Positions 12,561 to 23,116 of a DNA stretch of 64,000 bases are shown one piece after another (positions within the stretch are counted from its first letter, which is position 1; each line of letters begins with the position of its first letter). The notes below the pieces were generated by a model, which saw nothing but the letters and a program-made list of their open reading frames with translations, was not told the origin of the DNA and did no database searches. This stretch comes from Thioploca ingrica (GTDB lineage: Bacteria > Pseudomonadota > Gammaproteobacteria > Beggiatoales > Beggiatoaceae), in the NCBI GenBank assembly GCA_000828835.1, contig AP014633.1, positions 2,604,001 to 2,668,000 of the forward strand. Reading direction: 5' to 3'. The position numbers were made by a program, and so were the translations under genes.

Positions 12561-12696
12561 AATGCCATTAAGTTAAGGATCCCCCCCTTTGAAAAAGGGG
12601 GGTGAGGGGGGATTTGAAGCGGTTGACTTCCCAGGATACCCCCCTCCATGCCCCCCCTTGGTCAAAGGGGGAGTTATAGCTTAACTTAATAGCATT
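12561..12696. repeat. MITE-like inverted-repeat element (copy A)
   Basis: Terminal inverted repeats AATGCCATTAAGTTAAG (12561-12577) and CTTAACTTAATAGCATT (12680-12696) enclose two C-run/G-run hairpins (CCCCCCCTTTGAAAAAGGGG type). The same ends with a different centre recur at 33744-33898, and a half copy lies at 32075-32125. There is no coding capacity. It sits between tolC and the protease gene and may double as a transcription terminator. Confidence 0.75.
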
Positions 12697-12775
12697 TCCT
12701 TAAATTATATATCTTACTTCTGTTGCCTGGAGAAAAGAATTAGAATAACTCATTCCATATCCAGAAGGTATATTT

Positions 12776-15364
12776 ATGTTATTAAAACATAACCGATTAG
12801 CCATTATATTCCTTACCCTGAGCATCGCTGCTTGTAATGATAGTGGCGATTCTGCAGATTCTTCTAGTGAGAGTTCCACTGGTTTTACGCTCAGCGGGCA
12901 TATTTTAGTCGCCAATAATACTGCAACTGATAATGATGTTAATGATAGACAACCGCTAGTAACCAATAATAATTATAGAGAGACTGCACAAAAACTACCT
13001 AATCCGGTTATTTTAGGTGGTTATGTCAATCAACCCTATCAAGGTCCAAGTGGGTATTTTCAACGGACGGGAGATATTGACGATTATTATGAAGTCGATT
13101 TGCGGGCTGGGCAAATTATTTACTTATTTGTTGCCAGTGAGGATTTGGGGCGAAATGATGTTGACTTATTTTTATTAGATTCAAATGGCGTGGTGATTAA
13201 TGCGTCAACCGGTGAGCAAGATGTAGAAGGTTTTAAAGTCACTGCTGCCGGGCACTATTTTATCCAAGTAAACGCTTACCGAGGTGCTTCCAATTATGTT
13301 TTAAGTATTGGTCAGGATATTACCTTAACTTCAAACGGGATGCGTTTAAGTGATCAATTTAGACCCGGTGAAGTGATTGTGCAATTTTCACCGGATAATC
13401 ACTATCAAGCACAAAGTGTTATGAATAGTCTCGGATTACAGACACAATCACTAGATACGTCGCGGCGCATGTTATTCCATTTTGACCGCGATCAATCTTA
13501 TCAGTTAGCGGCTCAGGAACTCAAATTTGCCAGTCCAGAATTACAAGCTAAATATGAAACTTTAATGCTGATCAAACAATTACGTCAACGTGCCGATATT
13601 CTTGAAGCCAGTCCTAATTATCAATGGCAAAGTTTTGTTCAACCGAATGATAAACTGTATCCCCATCAATGGAATCTAAAACTGATGAATTTGCCGCCCG
13701 CTTGGGATATCACCGTGGGAGATTCGGCAGTTATTGTTGCCATTCTTGATTCCGGTGCCTTATTAAATCATCCAGATTTAAAAGGTAATCTTATTGCAGG
13801 CTATGATTTTATTCAGGATTTACGGATAGCTCAAGATGGTGATGGTATTGATCCCAATCCGGCTGATCCCGGCGATGGATTACCTGGCGGCAGTTCTTTT
13901 CATGGCACTCATGTTGCTGGCACCATAGCCGCTGTAACCAATAACAACCAAGGTATTGCTGGCATTGGTTGGTTAACTAAAGTCATGCCACTACGTGTTC
14001 TGGGTAAAAATGGGTTTGGTTCAGATTATGACATTGAACAAGCGGTCCGTTTTGCGGCTGGGTTACCGAATGATTCTGGCACCGTGCCGCCACAACCCGC
14101 TGATATTATTAATCTAAGTTTGGGTGGACCGGAGGTTTCGCTGGGCTTTCAACAAGTGATGACTCAAGCCCGCCAAGCCGGCATTATAGTCGTTGCGGCA
14201 GCGGGTAATGAAAATACTGATCTACCTTCTTATCCCGCTGCTTTGGATGGAGTTATTTCGGTAGGTGCAATCGATATTAATAAACAACGGGCTTCTTATT
14301 CCAATTTTGGTGATTATCTGGATGTCGTGGCACCAGGGGGTGATCAAACCCCAGATGTTGACGGCGATGGGATGCCAGATGGCATTCTAAGCACGGTGGG
14401 GCATGAAAGTACAGCCACTAATAACCCCCAAATTCGATTTACCTTTGATGTGGCGATGGGTACTTCGATGGCAAGCCCCCATGTTGCCGGTGTGATTGCC
14501 TTGATGAAAGCCGTCAACCCCAATTTAACACCACCAGAATTCGATAACTTATTACGCAGCGGAAAAATCACGGATGATTTAGGTTCACCAGGACGCGATA
14601 ACCAATTTGGGTATGGGTTACTTAATGCGCAAAAAGCCGTATTAGCAGCCATTGAATTAAATGGTGGAGTTGCCCCAGAACCACCTCCCCATTTTTTGGT
14701 AGTTAATCCCACTTCCCTCAACTTTGGTCTGGATCAAACTCGGTTGATACTGACTCTCGATAACAGTGGCAGTGGTGAATTACAGGTCGAAAATATTTTT
14801 GCAGACTCGGAGGGGGCATTAGCAATTGAAGGAAGTGGTTTAGGAGAATATGTTGTTAAGTTAAACCGTGCTAATTTAGCGACGGGTACTTTTTCCGCGA
14901 CGATTACGGTTGCAACTAATGCGAATGTCGTTAAGATTCCAGTTATTTGGCAAATAGGTGATCCGAATGCGACTGGTAATGCTGGGTTACATTATGTTCT
15001 GCTCATTGATCCCAAGACTTCAGAAACTATTCAGGAAATCACGACTTCGGCAACCCAAGGAATTTATTCTTATCAATTTGATCAGGTTCCCCAAGGGACT
15101 TACCTCATTGTTGCCGGTACCGATTTCAATAATGATGGTCTGATTTGTGATATTGGGGAAGCTTGTGGTGCTTTTTTAACCGCGAGTCGTCCGACTTCAC
15201 TGGAAGTCAATGCTAATCGCAGCGAAATTAACTTTAATACCGGTTTTAATGTCAATTTCTTTTCCAGCCAGCTCACTTCAACTCCAAAAACCGCTTTGCC
15301 CATCGGGTTTAGCCGTCTTCATCACATTCATCAACCCATTTTGTTTTCTAATACGAATCCTTAA
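12776..15364 (+). CDS. Subtilisin-like serine protease lipoprotein (peptidase S8)
   Basis: An 862-residue exported protease. The N-terminus has a lipobox (LSIAAC, Cys about residue 20) followed by a Ser/Asp-rich linker, predicting attachment to a membrane or the cell surface. A pre-peptidase C-terminal-type beta domain (about 95-180; GDIDDYYEVDLRAGQ) and a propeptide-like segment (PGEVIVQFSPDNH) precede the catalytic domain. The triad is Asp325 (AILDSGALLNHPDL), His376 (HGTHVAGTIAA) and Ser564 (GTSMASPHVAG), with the oxyanion Asn in AAAGNEN. Beta-sandwich-like C-terminal domains fill residues 650-862. All catalytic residues are present. Target and function are unknown; nutrition or defence at the surface is plausible. 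A serpin gene lies 9.5 kb away. Confidence 0.95.
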   Translation: MLLKHNRLAIIFLTLSIAACNDSGDSADSSSESSTGFTLSGHILVANNTATDNDVNDRQPLVTNNNYRETAQKLPNPVILGGYVNQPYQGPSGYFQRTGDIDDYYEVDLRAGQIIYLFVASEDLGRNDVDLFLLDSNGVVINASTGEQDVEGFKVTAAGHYFIQVNAYRGASNYVLSIGQDITLTSNGMRLSDQFRPGEVIVQFSPDNHYQAQSVMNSLGLQTQSLDTSRRMLFHFDRDQSYQLAAQELKFASPELQAKYETLMLIKQLRQRADILEASPNYQWQSFVQPNDKLYPHQWNLKLMNLPPAWDITVGDSAVIVAILDSGALLNHPDLKGNLIAGYDFIQDLRIAQDGDGIDPNPADPGDGLPGGSSFHGTHVAGTIAAVTNNNQGIAGIGWLTKVMPLRVLGKNGFGSDYDIEQAVRFAAGLPNDSGTVPPQPADIINLSLGGPEVSLGFQQVMTQARQAGIIVVAAAGNENTDLPSYPAALDGVISVGAIDINKQRASYSNFGDYLDVVAPGGDQTPDVDGDGMPDGILSTVGHESTATNNPQIRFTFDVAMGTSMASPHVAGVIALMKAVNPNLTPPEFDNLLRSGKITDDLGSPGRDNQFGYGLLNAQKAVLAAIELNGGVAPEPPPHFLVVNPTSLNFGLDQTRLILTLDNSGSGELQVENIFADSEGALAIEGSGLGEYVVKLNRANLATGTFSATITVATNANVVKIPVIWQIGDPNATGNAGLHYVLLIDPKTSETIQEITTSATQGIYSYQFDQVPQGTYLIVAGTDFNNDGLICDIGEACGAFLTASRPTSLEVNANRSEINFNTGFNVNFFSSQLTSTPKTALPIGFSRLHHIHQPILFSNTNP

Positions 15365-15491
15365 TTGACAAGAATACCATTTTTAGATATAGCTAATTTT
15401 ATCAAAAAGTTATGATTAAAAATGGGTTGTATCGTGAGGTTGATAGAAAATAGTATTTAAAATAATCGGTTGCTATCACCATCAGTTCGTC

Positions 15492-15511
15492 ATTCCCGTC
15501 CCAGCGGGAAT
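15492..15511. repeat. Short hairpin ATTCCCG/CGGGAAT
   Basis: ATTCCCG (15492-15498) and CGGGAAT (15505-15511) pair around a six-base loop in the gap between the convergent protease and chemoreceptor genes. It resembles the CGTCATTCCCG-type dispersed repeats of many proteobacteria and could act as a bidirectional terminator, although no T-run follows. Confidence 0.5.
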
Positions 15512-15598
15512 CGACTGCGGTAGCGATTGAGTTATTTATAGCCGTTGATTTCCATCGCTTTCAGTAGCCAATGGCGAGTATAATTTGCTCCAATGGAT

Positions 15599-17938
15599 TT
15601 AAAAATCTTCCCATTCCTCGACTACCCGGGATTTGGCGGCAGAAGACTTAGGCGATTTAATGGGAGTAACCACCGGTTGGTGAGCCAGACGATTAATCGG
15701 TATTGATTTTTTAATATCCTGAGTGAGATTAAACTGACCGCGTTTAAAGAAAGCAACTTGTCTTTGTAAATCACTTGCTTGCTCACTCATGGACTGACTA
15801 GCAGAGGTCATTTCTTCCACCATAGCCGCATTTTGCTGGGTCATTTCATCCATTTGTACAATGGCTTTGTTTACCTGCTGGATACCAGAAGACTGTTCCT
15901 GACTGGCAGCGGCAATTTCGGCAATAATATCGCTCACTTGTTTAACCGCGATCACAATGTCTTTAAGCGTTTCTCCAGATTTATGAGCGAGTTGAGTACC
16001 TTCTTCTACTTTAAGAACACTGTCTTCTATTAATTTTTTAATTTCTTTAGCGGCGGCTGCACTGCGCTGCGCTAAGTTTCGTACTTCGGCAGCGACTACT
16101 GCAAAACCACGCCCTTGTTCACCCGCACGTGCGGCTTCAACGGCAGCGTTGAGTGCTAATAAATTGGTTTGAAAAGCAATATCATCAATAACGCTAATAA
16201 TATCGGTAATTTTTTGGCTACTGCGATTAATTTCGGTGATAGCTTGGATGGCGGCTCCGACCACTTCCCCACCGTTTTCTGCTCGATCTTGGGCGGTGAG
16301 CGCAAGTTGGCTAGCATGTTTAGCATTATCCGCATTTTGTTGGACCGTACTAGTCATTTGTTCCATACTGGCGGCGGTTTCTTCCAAAGAAGCGGCTTGT
16401 TGTTCAGTCCGTTGATTTAAACTGATATTACTTTGAGAAATTTCGTTAGCCGCTTGATTGACTTGTGCGGCTGCTTGGGAAATGGAAGTCATGATTTCGG
16501 TCAATTTGTCAACGGTAATATTAATGTCATTTTTGAGTTGATGAAAAGCACCGACATAATGCGTTTCAATCTGTTGCGAAAGGTCTCCCGTTGCCAGCGC
16601 CGCAGCAATCCGCATAATATCGCCTACTGCAGATTGGGTGAAATCCATAATTCGATTCAACCCTTCACTAAAGGTTTTAAAGAAGTCACTTTTATCTTCA
16701 AGATTAATCCGTTGTTGAAAATCACCTTGAGAAGCGGCATAAATAACGTGATTAATTTCTTGTTCGGTAGCCACTTCCAGGGTACGATCCCGGAACTCAA
16801 TAACTAAACCTAAGCGTTCACCAGCAGCGTTAACTATCGGCGTAATAGTATGGTCTAAAGTGATTTTGCCTATCGTTATCGTGGCGTGATGACTATGAAC
16901 AAGTTGCGATAATAATTGGTATTGATGTTCGGGATCTCGATGAAAAACCTCGAGCGGGTTGCCCAATAAATGATCCGCATCAAACAAAGGTAATTCCTGA
17001 CGAATTTCATCTTGTTTGGCTTGAAAAAGATGTTGTGCAGTTTCATTACAATAGATAATTTTATACGTGTTATCGGTAATCAAGATACTGGTGGTTACCC
17101 AGTCTAAAGCCCGATTAATCCGTAATGCTTCCTCAGCAATCCGTTTATCTGCAGCGAAGCGTTCGCGTAATTGCACCTGCATATGCGCAAGGGATTGTAG
17201 CAACTGACCAATTTTATTGTGAGGAATCGTGCCGATGGCGTTAGCCAGATTACCGGTCGCGATGTTATTAGCAATATTCACGGCTTTACCCAAGTAACAA
17301 GAGATATGACGCGTGAGCCAAACCAGAAAAATACTGATCACGATCATCATGGTAATAATATTGGCAAACACCACCTGTCGATCCCATTGTGCTTGTTGCT
17401 CTAATTGTTCACCTTGTTGATGAACATAGTCATTAAACCGAGCAGTCATGGTACTTAGCGCACTTAATGCTGGGCTATCATCGATTTTTACTATCGCATC
17501 AATTTGGGGGATTGATTGGTTAGCTTGAATCAATTTTGCGATTACAGCAATATTTTCATTATATTGTTGAGCAACTGTAATAACTTCATTTATCGTTTTA
17601 GTCTCCTCTGCGGCTAAGTTAGGCAGCGTTTTATACTGAGTGAGTGCTACCTGTAATTGTGTAAAGCTTTGCTCAAATCGTTCTCGATAGCTCGCTTGCT
17701 GACGTAATAAATAATTGTTGAAATGGTGAATAATTCCACCATAGCCAAAGTGTTCGCGGATGTGTGCGAGTAATTCTAATCTGGTTTGGAGTTGTTCTTG
17801 AAAATCTTCCCCTTGTTTATCAGTTAATCGTTCTTCATTGGTAAAATAAGCAATTGAGCTAAAACTGAAGAGGATGAGTAAAAATAGTATATTTAATAAT
17901 GTTTTAATACTGAATAAGGTGTTTAGTAGCCAGTGCAT
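15599..17938 (-). CDS. Methyl-accepting chemotaxis protein with HAMP and PAS domains
   Basis: A membrane chemoreceptor that signals through the CheA/CheW encoded just upstream. I start it at the ATG whose upstream GAGGAA ribosome site is nine bases away (779 residues). The frame stays open 33 codons further to 18037, but that extension has no membrane or domain features. It has membrane segments near residues 10-30 and 185-210 enclosing a helical ligand-binding part, a HAMP domain, a PAS-like segment ([21 protein letters not shown]), then the MCP signalling hairpin with its conserved tip ([20 protein letters not shown]). It is the last gene of the cheY-cheA-cheW-mcp group, about 225 bases after cheW, so the complex is encoded as a unit. 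Confidence 0.95.
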   Translation of the reverse strand: MHWLLNTLFSIKTLLNILFLLILFSFSSIAYFTNEERLTDKQGEDFQEQLQTRLELLAHIREHFGYGGIIHHFNNYLLRQQASYRERFEQSFTQLQVALTQYKTLPNLAAEETKTINEVITVAQQYNENIAVIAKLIQANQSIPQIDAIVKIDDSPALSALSTMTARFNDYVHQQGEQLEQQAQWDRQVVFANIITMMIVISIFLVWLTRHISCYLGKAVNIANNIATGNLANAIGTIPHNKIGQLLQSLAHMQVQLRERFAADKRIAEEALRINRALDWVTTSILITDNTYKIIYCNETAQHLFQAKQDEIRQELPLFDADHLLGNPLEVFHRDPEHQYQLLSQLVHSHHATITIGKITLDHTITPIVNAAGERLGLVIEFRDRTLEVATEQEINHVIYAASQGDFQQRINLEDKSDFFKTFSEGLNRIMDFTQSAVGDIMRIAAALATGDLSQQIETHYVGAFHQLKNDINITVDKLTEIMTSISQAAAQVNQAANEISQSNISLNQRTEQQAASLEETAASMEQMTSTVQQNADNAKHASQLALTAQDRAENGGEVVGAAIQAITEINRSSQKITDIISVIDDIAFQTNLLALNAAVEAARAGEQGRGFAVVAAEVRNLAQRSAAAAKEIKKLIEDSVLKVEEGTQLAHKSGETLKDIVIAVKQVSDIIAEIAAASQEQSSGIQQVNKAIVQMDEMTQQNAAMVEEMTSASQSMSEQASDLQRQVAFFKRGQFNLTQDIKKSIPINRLAHQPVVTPIKSPKSSAAKSRVVEEWEDF

Positions 17939-18164
17939 GATGTAGGGTTCCTCTACCGGGAAGTCAATTTGCGGGACGCAGTTAAATACAACCGCTTTTT
18001 TCTCGAAATGCCCCCGAAATGGGAGCAAGGGAAACAAGAGCGATTCATGAATAAGGGTAGGTATCGTTATTTAATCATGATAATTTAGGGTTGTTGGAAT
18101 ACGAGGAGTGGAAATGGCTCTAATAGTTTCGCTCACGGTTAAAAACTAACTTTATTATGTCCTA

Positions 18165-18668
18165 TTAGCCATTACTCGTTGGTTCAGAAACATTTTCAAC
18201 AATAGCTAATTCATTCGAATTGAGCAAGCGGTCAATATCGAGCACAATCACCATTTTATTATCAACGGTCGTTAAACCTTTGATAAATTCGGTACTAATA
18301 GAACTGCCAAAATCGGGTGGTGGTTTAATATCATTGTCGCTGACATCGTAGACATCTGAAACCGCATCAACCACGATTCCCATAGTGCGTTCTTTACCTT
18401 TGCTAGAAATGACTTTGACCACCACCACCACCGTCATGGGTCCATATTCCAAACGGTCGAGATTAAAACGCATTCGTAAGTCAATAATGGGTACAATGGT
18501 ACCACGCAAGTTAATAACGCCACAGATATAGTGAGGAGTATTGGGAATCGTCGTGATTTTATTCCAACCTTTAATTTCCTGTACTCGTAAAATGTCGACG
18601 GCATATTCTTCAGTGGCTAAAACAAAAGTAAGATATTTGTTAGTCATATTGGCTATATCAGCGTTCAT
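18165..18668 (-). CDS. cheW: Chemotaxis coupling protein CheW
   Basis: A 167-residue single CheW domain that links chemoreceptors to the CheA kinase at the inner membrane. The characteristic segments are visible: EEYAVDILRVQEIKGW, TTIPNTPHYICGVINLRG, VPIIDLRMRF and the late GIVVDAVSDV. Its ATG overlaps the cheA stop codon by four bases (ATGA), showing translational coupling. It is adjacent to its partner receptor gene. Confidence 0.96.
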   Translation of the reverse strand: MNADIANMTNKYLTFVLATEEYAVDILRVQEIKGWNKITTIPNTPHYICGVINLRGTIVPIIDLRMRFNLDRLEYGPMTVVVVVKVISSKGKERTMGIVVDAVSDVYDVSDNDIKPPPDFGSSISTEFIKGLTTVDNKMVIVLDIDRLLNSNELAIVENVSEPTSNG

Positions 18669-20971
18669 GATGCACTCCTAAAACCCAAACGAGAGCGAAG
18701 TGGGGATAGTTGAGTTTGACTATAAAAAAGTTGAATCAACCCAGCAACATCTAAAATTAAAGCCACACTGCCATCCCCTAAAATAGTCGCACCGGAAATA
18801 CCCTGCACTTGTTGGTAATTGCTTTCTAAACTTTTAATCACAATTTGTTGTTGTGAAAGGAGTTCATCGACAAATAAACCAATTTTTTGACCATCTCCTT
18901 CAACAATCACTAATAATCCTTGATCTAATTGGGTAGTACTGGGTGTAATATCAAACAAACCGTACAAGCGTAAAATGGGAATATATTCTTCACGCAAGCG
19001 ATAAATTTCGGCTTTTCCCGCCAATGAATTCACCAAGTTGGGCTTAATTCGTAAGGATTCAATAATGGACAGTAACGATAAAATATAAATTTCTTTACCC
19101 ACTCGTACCAATTGTCCATCTAAAATAGCTAAAGTGAGCGGCAAGCGAATCGTAAAAGTTGAACCCTTGCCAGGTCGAGAAACCACTTCGATCGTACCAC
19201 CCAATGCCCGAATATTGCGACGTACCACATCCATACCCACACCACGCCCGGATAAATTACTGACTTGTTTAGCGGTAGAAAAGCCCGGTAAGAAAATAAA
19301 TTCATAGAGTTGTTCTTCAGTTGGATAGTCCTCTGCGGTTAATAACCCTTTCTCTATCGCCTTAAGCTGAATTTTTTCTAAATCAAAACCCGCACCATCA
19401 TCACTAATTTGAATAATAATATTACCACCCTGATGAAACGCATGGAGATGTACTCGCCCGGTTTCGATCTTACCGACTGCACGACGTTGAATGGGCAGTT
19501 CAATGCCATGATCGAGCGCATTACGAACTAAGTGGACGAGGGGATCACTCATTTTTTCTAAGACCGTTTTATCGAGTTCAGTATGTTCCCCCGATAATTT
19601 TAATTCGACTTTTTTGCCCAATTGCGTACTTAAATCGTGAACTAATCGTGGAAAGCGGTTAAAAGAATAGTTAATCGGTAACATGCGAATCCGCATCACA
19701 CTTTCTTGCAATTCTCGCGTATTGCGTTCCAGTTGTGATAAGCCGTTGTGCAATTGGGTCATATGAGTATGATCCAAATGATCTTTGACTTGATCTAACA
19801 TGGATTGAGTAATGACTAATTCGCCGACTAAATTAATCAATTTATCAATTTTATCGATATTAACCCGAATGGAATTCGCTTCGGCAGTATGATGAGTTAA
19901 ATTGGGATTGGCATTATTATCCCGTATCGATTCTAAAGCTGCTTTGTTACCGACAGAACTGGGAGATGGCATAGGGATTTTATCCGTGACTGCCGTTTGG
20001 GGTTGCAAAGGAGGAACGGCTGATGTCATCATGTCGTTGCTGAGTGGGGTGATTGTTGCGGGAGTGGCGAAGAGAGGTTCTCTGGTGGGTTCAGAGTTTG
20101 ATTGGCTAGTTTCTTGAACAACTAACTCGTTAGTAGCAATTGACTCTTCTGGTTCAACCGTAGCTAACACTGGAAAGGTCGGTTCAGAACCCGTCACTGA
20201 GGAGGAAGGCGATGGGGATAAACTGGTGATCTGAAGTTCACATTCGTCTTCGACCCATTCAAAAATCTCTTCGATTATAGCTCGCTCTACCTGAGCTTGC
20301 AACGTCAGTTCCCAACTTAAGTAACAAGATTGCGGATCTAAGTCATTCAAATTGGGTAATTGGCTGGTATTTACTTTAATATCGAGTGATCCCAAATTCG
20401 ATAATTCATGAAACAGATTAATGGGATCATTCCCCTTAGTTAACATGGAAGGGTGCGGTTTAAAAATAATCTGCCACTGAGGTAAATTATCGGGTACCAG
20501 TGGAGCAGAACTAACTGGAGTGGGTTCCAGTGGTAGCTCAACATACTTCAAAGCTTCTTCTCTTACTTGTTTATCTGCCATTGATTTTTTCACAGTATTC
20601 AACAGTTCATGTTGACAAGCCTGTACCGGCTGCATATCGCAAGTGGCATTCTCTTGCAAAGTAGATAACATCATCCGCATGATGTCTACTGCACGGAGTA
20701 ATAAATCAATCAACGTTTGCGTAATCAGATGTTCGCCATTACGCATTTCGTCCAGCAAAGTTTCTGCAACATGAGCAAAGGTAACGAGTTGTTCTAACTT
20801 AAAAATACCCCCACCCCCCTTAATTGAATGGGCAGCACGGAAAATACTATTAATTAATTCTTTATTAAGGCTCCCAATTTCTAAATCCAAGAGATTGGAT
20901 TCCATGAGATCGAGATTCTCAAAACTTTCTTCAAAAAACAAGGCTCGGACTTCTGTTAAATCCACTGGCAT
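18665..20971 (-). CDS. cheA: Chemotaxis histidine kinase CheA
   Basis: A 768-residue cytoplasmic kinase. The P1 Hpt domain carries the phospho-acceptor His48 (FRAAHSIKGGGG). A response-regulator-docking-like segment at about 165-260 and a long Pro/Ser/Thr-rich linker follow. P3 dimerisation (about 365-425), the P4 ATPase (VRNALDHGIE, DDGAGFD, GRGVGMDVV) and a CheW-like P5 regulatory domain finish the protein. All kinase motifs are intact, and the length is normal for the long-linker subclass. It lies six bases after cheY and overlaps cheW. No cheB, cheR or cheZ is in this group, so adaptation enzymes must be elsewhere. Confidence 0.97.
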   Translation of the reverse strand: MPVDLTEVRALFFEESFENLDLMESNLLDLEIGSLNKELINSIFRAAHSIKGGGGIFKLEQLVTFAHVAETLLDEMRNGEHLITQTLIDLLLRAVDIMRMMLSTLQENATCDMQPVQACQHELLNTVKKSMADKQVREEALKYVELPLEPTPVSSAPLVPDNLPQWQIIFKPHPSMLTKGNDPINLFHELSNLGSLDIKVNTSQLPNLNDLDPQSCYLSWELTLQAQVERAIIEEIFEWVEDECELQITSLSPSPSSSVTGSEPTFPVLATVEPEESIATNELVVQETSQSNSEPTREPLFATPATITPLSNDMMTSAVPPLQPQTAVTDKIPMPSPSSVGNKAALESIRDNNANPNLTHHTAEANSIRVNIDKIDKLINLVGELVITQSMLDQVKDHLDHTHMTQLHNGLSQLERNTRELQESVMRIRMLPINYSFNRFPRLVHDLSTQLGKKVELKLSGEHTELDKTVLEKMSDPLVHLVRNALDHGIELPIQRRAVGKIETGRVHLHAFHQGGNIIIQISDDGAGFDLEKIQLKAIEKGLLTAEDYPTEEQLYEFIFLPGFSTAKQVSNLSGRGVGMDVVRRNIRALGGTIEVVSRPGKGSTFTIRLPLTLAILDGQLVRVGKEIYILSLLSIIESLRIKPNLVNSLAGKAEIYRLREEYIPILRLYGLFDITPSTTQLDQGLLVIVEGDGQKIGLFVDELLSQQQIVIKSLESNYQQVQGISGATILGDGSVALILDVAGLIQLFYSQTQLSPLRSRLGFRSAS

Positions 20972-20977
20972 AGTGGG

Positions 20978-21343
20978 TTACCTCAACACTTTTCTAAGTG
21001 CAGCAAGCAATTTATCTGGATCAAAAGGTTTAATAATCCAGCCGGTTGCTCCTGCTAATTTGGCTATTTTCTTTTTTTCTGGATCAGATTCGGTTGTTAG
21101 TAGTAAAATCGGTTTAAACCGATAGGTGGATAAGGCGCGCAATTCACGCACTAATGACAAGCCATCCAACCGAGGCATATTGACATCAGTAATAACTAAG
21201 TCAAATGGACGAGACTTTGCTAATTCTAACGCTTGTAAACCATCTTCTGCTTCAATAACATCATAGTTAGCTTCGTTTAAAGTAAATTTAAGCATTTGCC
21301 GAATAGAGACGGAATCGTCGCTAATAAGAATATGAGCTGCCAT
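20978..21343 (-). CDS. cheY: Chemotaxis response regulator CheY-like receiver
   Basis: A 121-residue stand-alone receiver. The acidic pocket (ISDDS), phospho-acceptor Asp53 (VITDVNMPRLDG), the Thr in LLTTESD and the Lys in WIIKPFD are all present. It has no output domain, so it acts by binding a partner such as a flagellar switch or a twitching/gliding apparatus. Filamentous sulfur bacteria glide, so a pilus or gliding target is plausible (inference). It is the first gene of the cheY-cheA-cheW-mcp operon; its promoter must lie in the gap to 21697. Confidence 0.95.
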   Translation of the reverse strand: MAAHILISDDSVSIRQMLKFTLNEANYDVIEAEDGLQALELAKSRPFDLVITDVNMPRLDGLSLVRELRALSTYRFKPILLLTTESDPEKKKIAKLAGATGWIIKPFDPDKLLAALRKVLR

Positions 21344-21696
21344 CTTGGTTTCTGTCTTTGCAGTAAACTGTGTTGAATATATGACGTTAAACGTAAGCCC
21401 TAGGTTCTAACAAAGTACATCACTAAAAGAATGCAAATATCGTACTAACCCTTAGCTATTTACCATAAAAGAAAAGGAAGGAATATAAAATATTATATTA
21501 CTCTGTCTATAAACTAACATCAAAATGAGTTCCTTAAATTGAAATAAAAAATTTTCCTTCTGGAAAAAAAGTAGTTAAATAATAGGTAGTGCTAAAGTTG
21601 TAAGGTTGCAATTCCTGGTTACCCTAAAATTACTCTCTCTTTAGCACTATCCCCATTGATTTTCCTAGATAGCTTAAACTATTTTTAAAATAAGTC
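21344..21696. other. Divergent intergenic region with an inverted repeat
   Basis: About 350 bases separate the divergent cheY and holB transcripts. An inverted repeat is seen: GGTAGTGCTAAAG (21585-21597) against CTTTAGCACTATCC (21639-21652), with TCCTGGTTACCC between. The latter 12-mer recurs inverted at about 24893, just upstream of the serpin gene. No ORF or RNA gene was recognised. Promoters for both directions are expected but not assignable. Confidence 0.45.
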
Positions 21697-22749
21697 ATGA
21701 ATCTCGTGTTACCTTGGCATCATTTATTATGGCAGCAAATGAGATACTGCTGGCAGCAAAATCGATTATCTCATGCTTTATTGTTAGCCGGTCCACCAGG
21801 GATGGGTAAAACTTTATTTGCTCAGCGATTAGCTAATTTATTATTATGTGAGCAACCAGTTGAAGTTGAAAATCAGGCTCATCCGGTTAATTGGCAACCT
21901 TGTGAACAATGTCAAGCTTGTCATTTAGTTACAGTGGGTAACCATCCGGATTTATTCTCGGTGCATCCTAGCGCGGCAGACAAACCGATTTCAGTCGAAC
22001 AAATCCGAGAATTAATTCAATTTTGTTCGTTAACAACTTATTATGGACGCTATCGAATTGTGTTGATCAACCCCGCTGAAACAATGAACCACCACGCAGC
22101 GAATAGCTTATTAAAATTATTGGAAGAACCACCTCCCCAAACCTTGTTTATTTTGGTCAGTCATCAACCCCAACAGCTGATCATCACCTTACGGAGTCGT
22201 TGTCAACTTCTTAATTTTAGCCGTCCTAACCGGCAATTAACCCAAGCTTGGTTACAAAATCGTCTAGCGATTTCTCCACCGACCTTGAATAATAAAGCCG
22301 ATATTGCTTTACTCCTAAATCTCTCAGCACAAGCACCTTTACTGGCTTTCGCTTTAGTAGAAACCGGTGCAATGACTCAACGACAAGCCTTGTTTGATAG
22401 TTTGATTCGACTCGCCACCGAGAAAATGGATCCGATCAAAGTCGTTGCACAATGGACTCAGGGGGAAACGGTGCCCATTTTACCCTGGTTGTTAAGTTGG
22501 ACTGGAGATATCATCCGCGGTGCGCTCACGGGGCAAACTCGATATCTTCTCAATCAAGATTATCAAACTCATTTATTGCTTTTTAGTCAACAAGTTGATT
22601 TGAAAAATTTATTTAGCTTACTCGATCAACAAATCGAAGTCTATCAATTAATCAGAGCCAATACCCCGGTGAAAGTAACTGGTTTATTAGAATCAATTGC
22701 AATCGCATGGGTTAAATTAACACATTCTCCAAGGAGATCATCTTTATGA
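21697..22749 (+). CDS. holB: DNA polymerase III subunit delta'
   Basis: A 350-residue clamp-loader subunit that opens the sliding clamp with the gamma complex. Visible features are the P-loop-like GPPGMGKTLFAQRL, the zinc-binding cysteines (CEQPVEV...CEQCQAC), NSLLKLLEEPP and the sensor SRCQLL. The C-terminal collar domain gives normal length. It begins the conserved gammaproteobacterial trio holB-pilZ-TatD; the usual upstream tmk is absent here. It overlaps pilZ by four bases. Confidence 0.95.
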   Translation: MNLVLPWHHLLWQQMRYCWQQNRLSHALLLAGPPGMGKTLFAQRLANLLLCEQPVEVENQAHPVNWQPCEQCQACHLVTVGNHPDLFSVHPSAADKPISVEQIRELIQFCSLTTYYGRYRIVLINPAETMNHHAANSLLKLLEEPPPQTLFILVSHQPQQLIITLRSRCQLLNFSRPNRQLTQAWLQNRLAISPPTLNNKADIALLLNLSAQAPLLAFALVETGAMTQRQALFDSLIRLATEKMDPIKVVAQWTQGETVPILPWLLSWTGDIIRGALTGQTRYLLNQDYQTHLLLFSQQVDLKNLFSLLDQQIEVYQLIRANTPVKVTGLLESIAIAWVKLTHSPRRSSL

Positions 22750-23096
22750 AACGTCCAGGTGGCATGAAACGTAATATGCTGTCAATCAATATCCCGGATG
22801 AAATGACTTTATATCATTCTTATTTACCTTTCCTGAAACACGGTGGTTTGTTTATTCCAACGGATAAATCTTATAAAATCGGGGACGAAGTATTCTTATT
22901 GCTCACCTTACTCAATGATGGTGAAAAAACCCCCATTGCCGGTAAAGTCGCCTGGATTAATCCTAAAGGTATGCAAAAGCAACGTCCACAGGGGATCGGC
23001 GTTCATTTTGGTGAAATGTATAAAGGGACGACTGAAAAGATTGAACGTTCTTTGGCTAATTTACTAAAATCAGATAAACCGACTTTCACGATATAA
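22746..23096 (+). CDS. pilZ: Type IV pilus assembly protein PilZ
   Basis: A 116-residue single PilZ-domain protein needed for type IV pilus biogenesis. The segment PFLKHGGLFIPTDKSYKIGD and PQGIGVHFGE match the PilZ orthologue found between holB and the TatD gene in many gammaproteobacteria. That orthologue lacks the cyclic-di-GMP-binding RxxxR motif; likewise no such motif is evident here. The start overlaps the holB stop (ATGA) and has an AAGGAG site. A later ATG nine codons in is possible. Confidence 0.93.
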   Translation: MKRPGGMKRNMLSINIPDEMTLYHSYLPFLKHGGLFIPTDKSYKIGDEVFLLLTLLNDGEKTPIAGKVAWINPKGMQKQRPQGIGVHFGEMYKGTTEKIERSLANLLKSDKPTFTI

Positions 23097-23116
23097 GAAT
23101 CTATCCTTAATTTATT

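Noticed and set aside
12443..12649. Minus-strand ORF covering the C/G-rich element after tolC
   Set aside because: Its residues derive from the repeat and from the antisense of the TolC tail; no family features.
17939..18037. Longer N-terminus for the chemoreceptor
   Set aside because: The extra 33 residues have no membrane or domain features, while the internal ATG has a well-spaced GAGGAA site.
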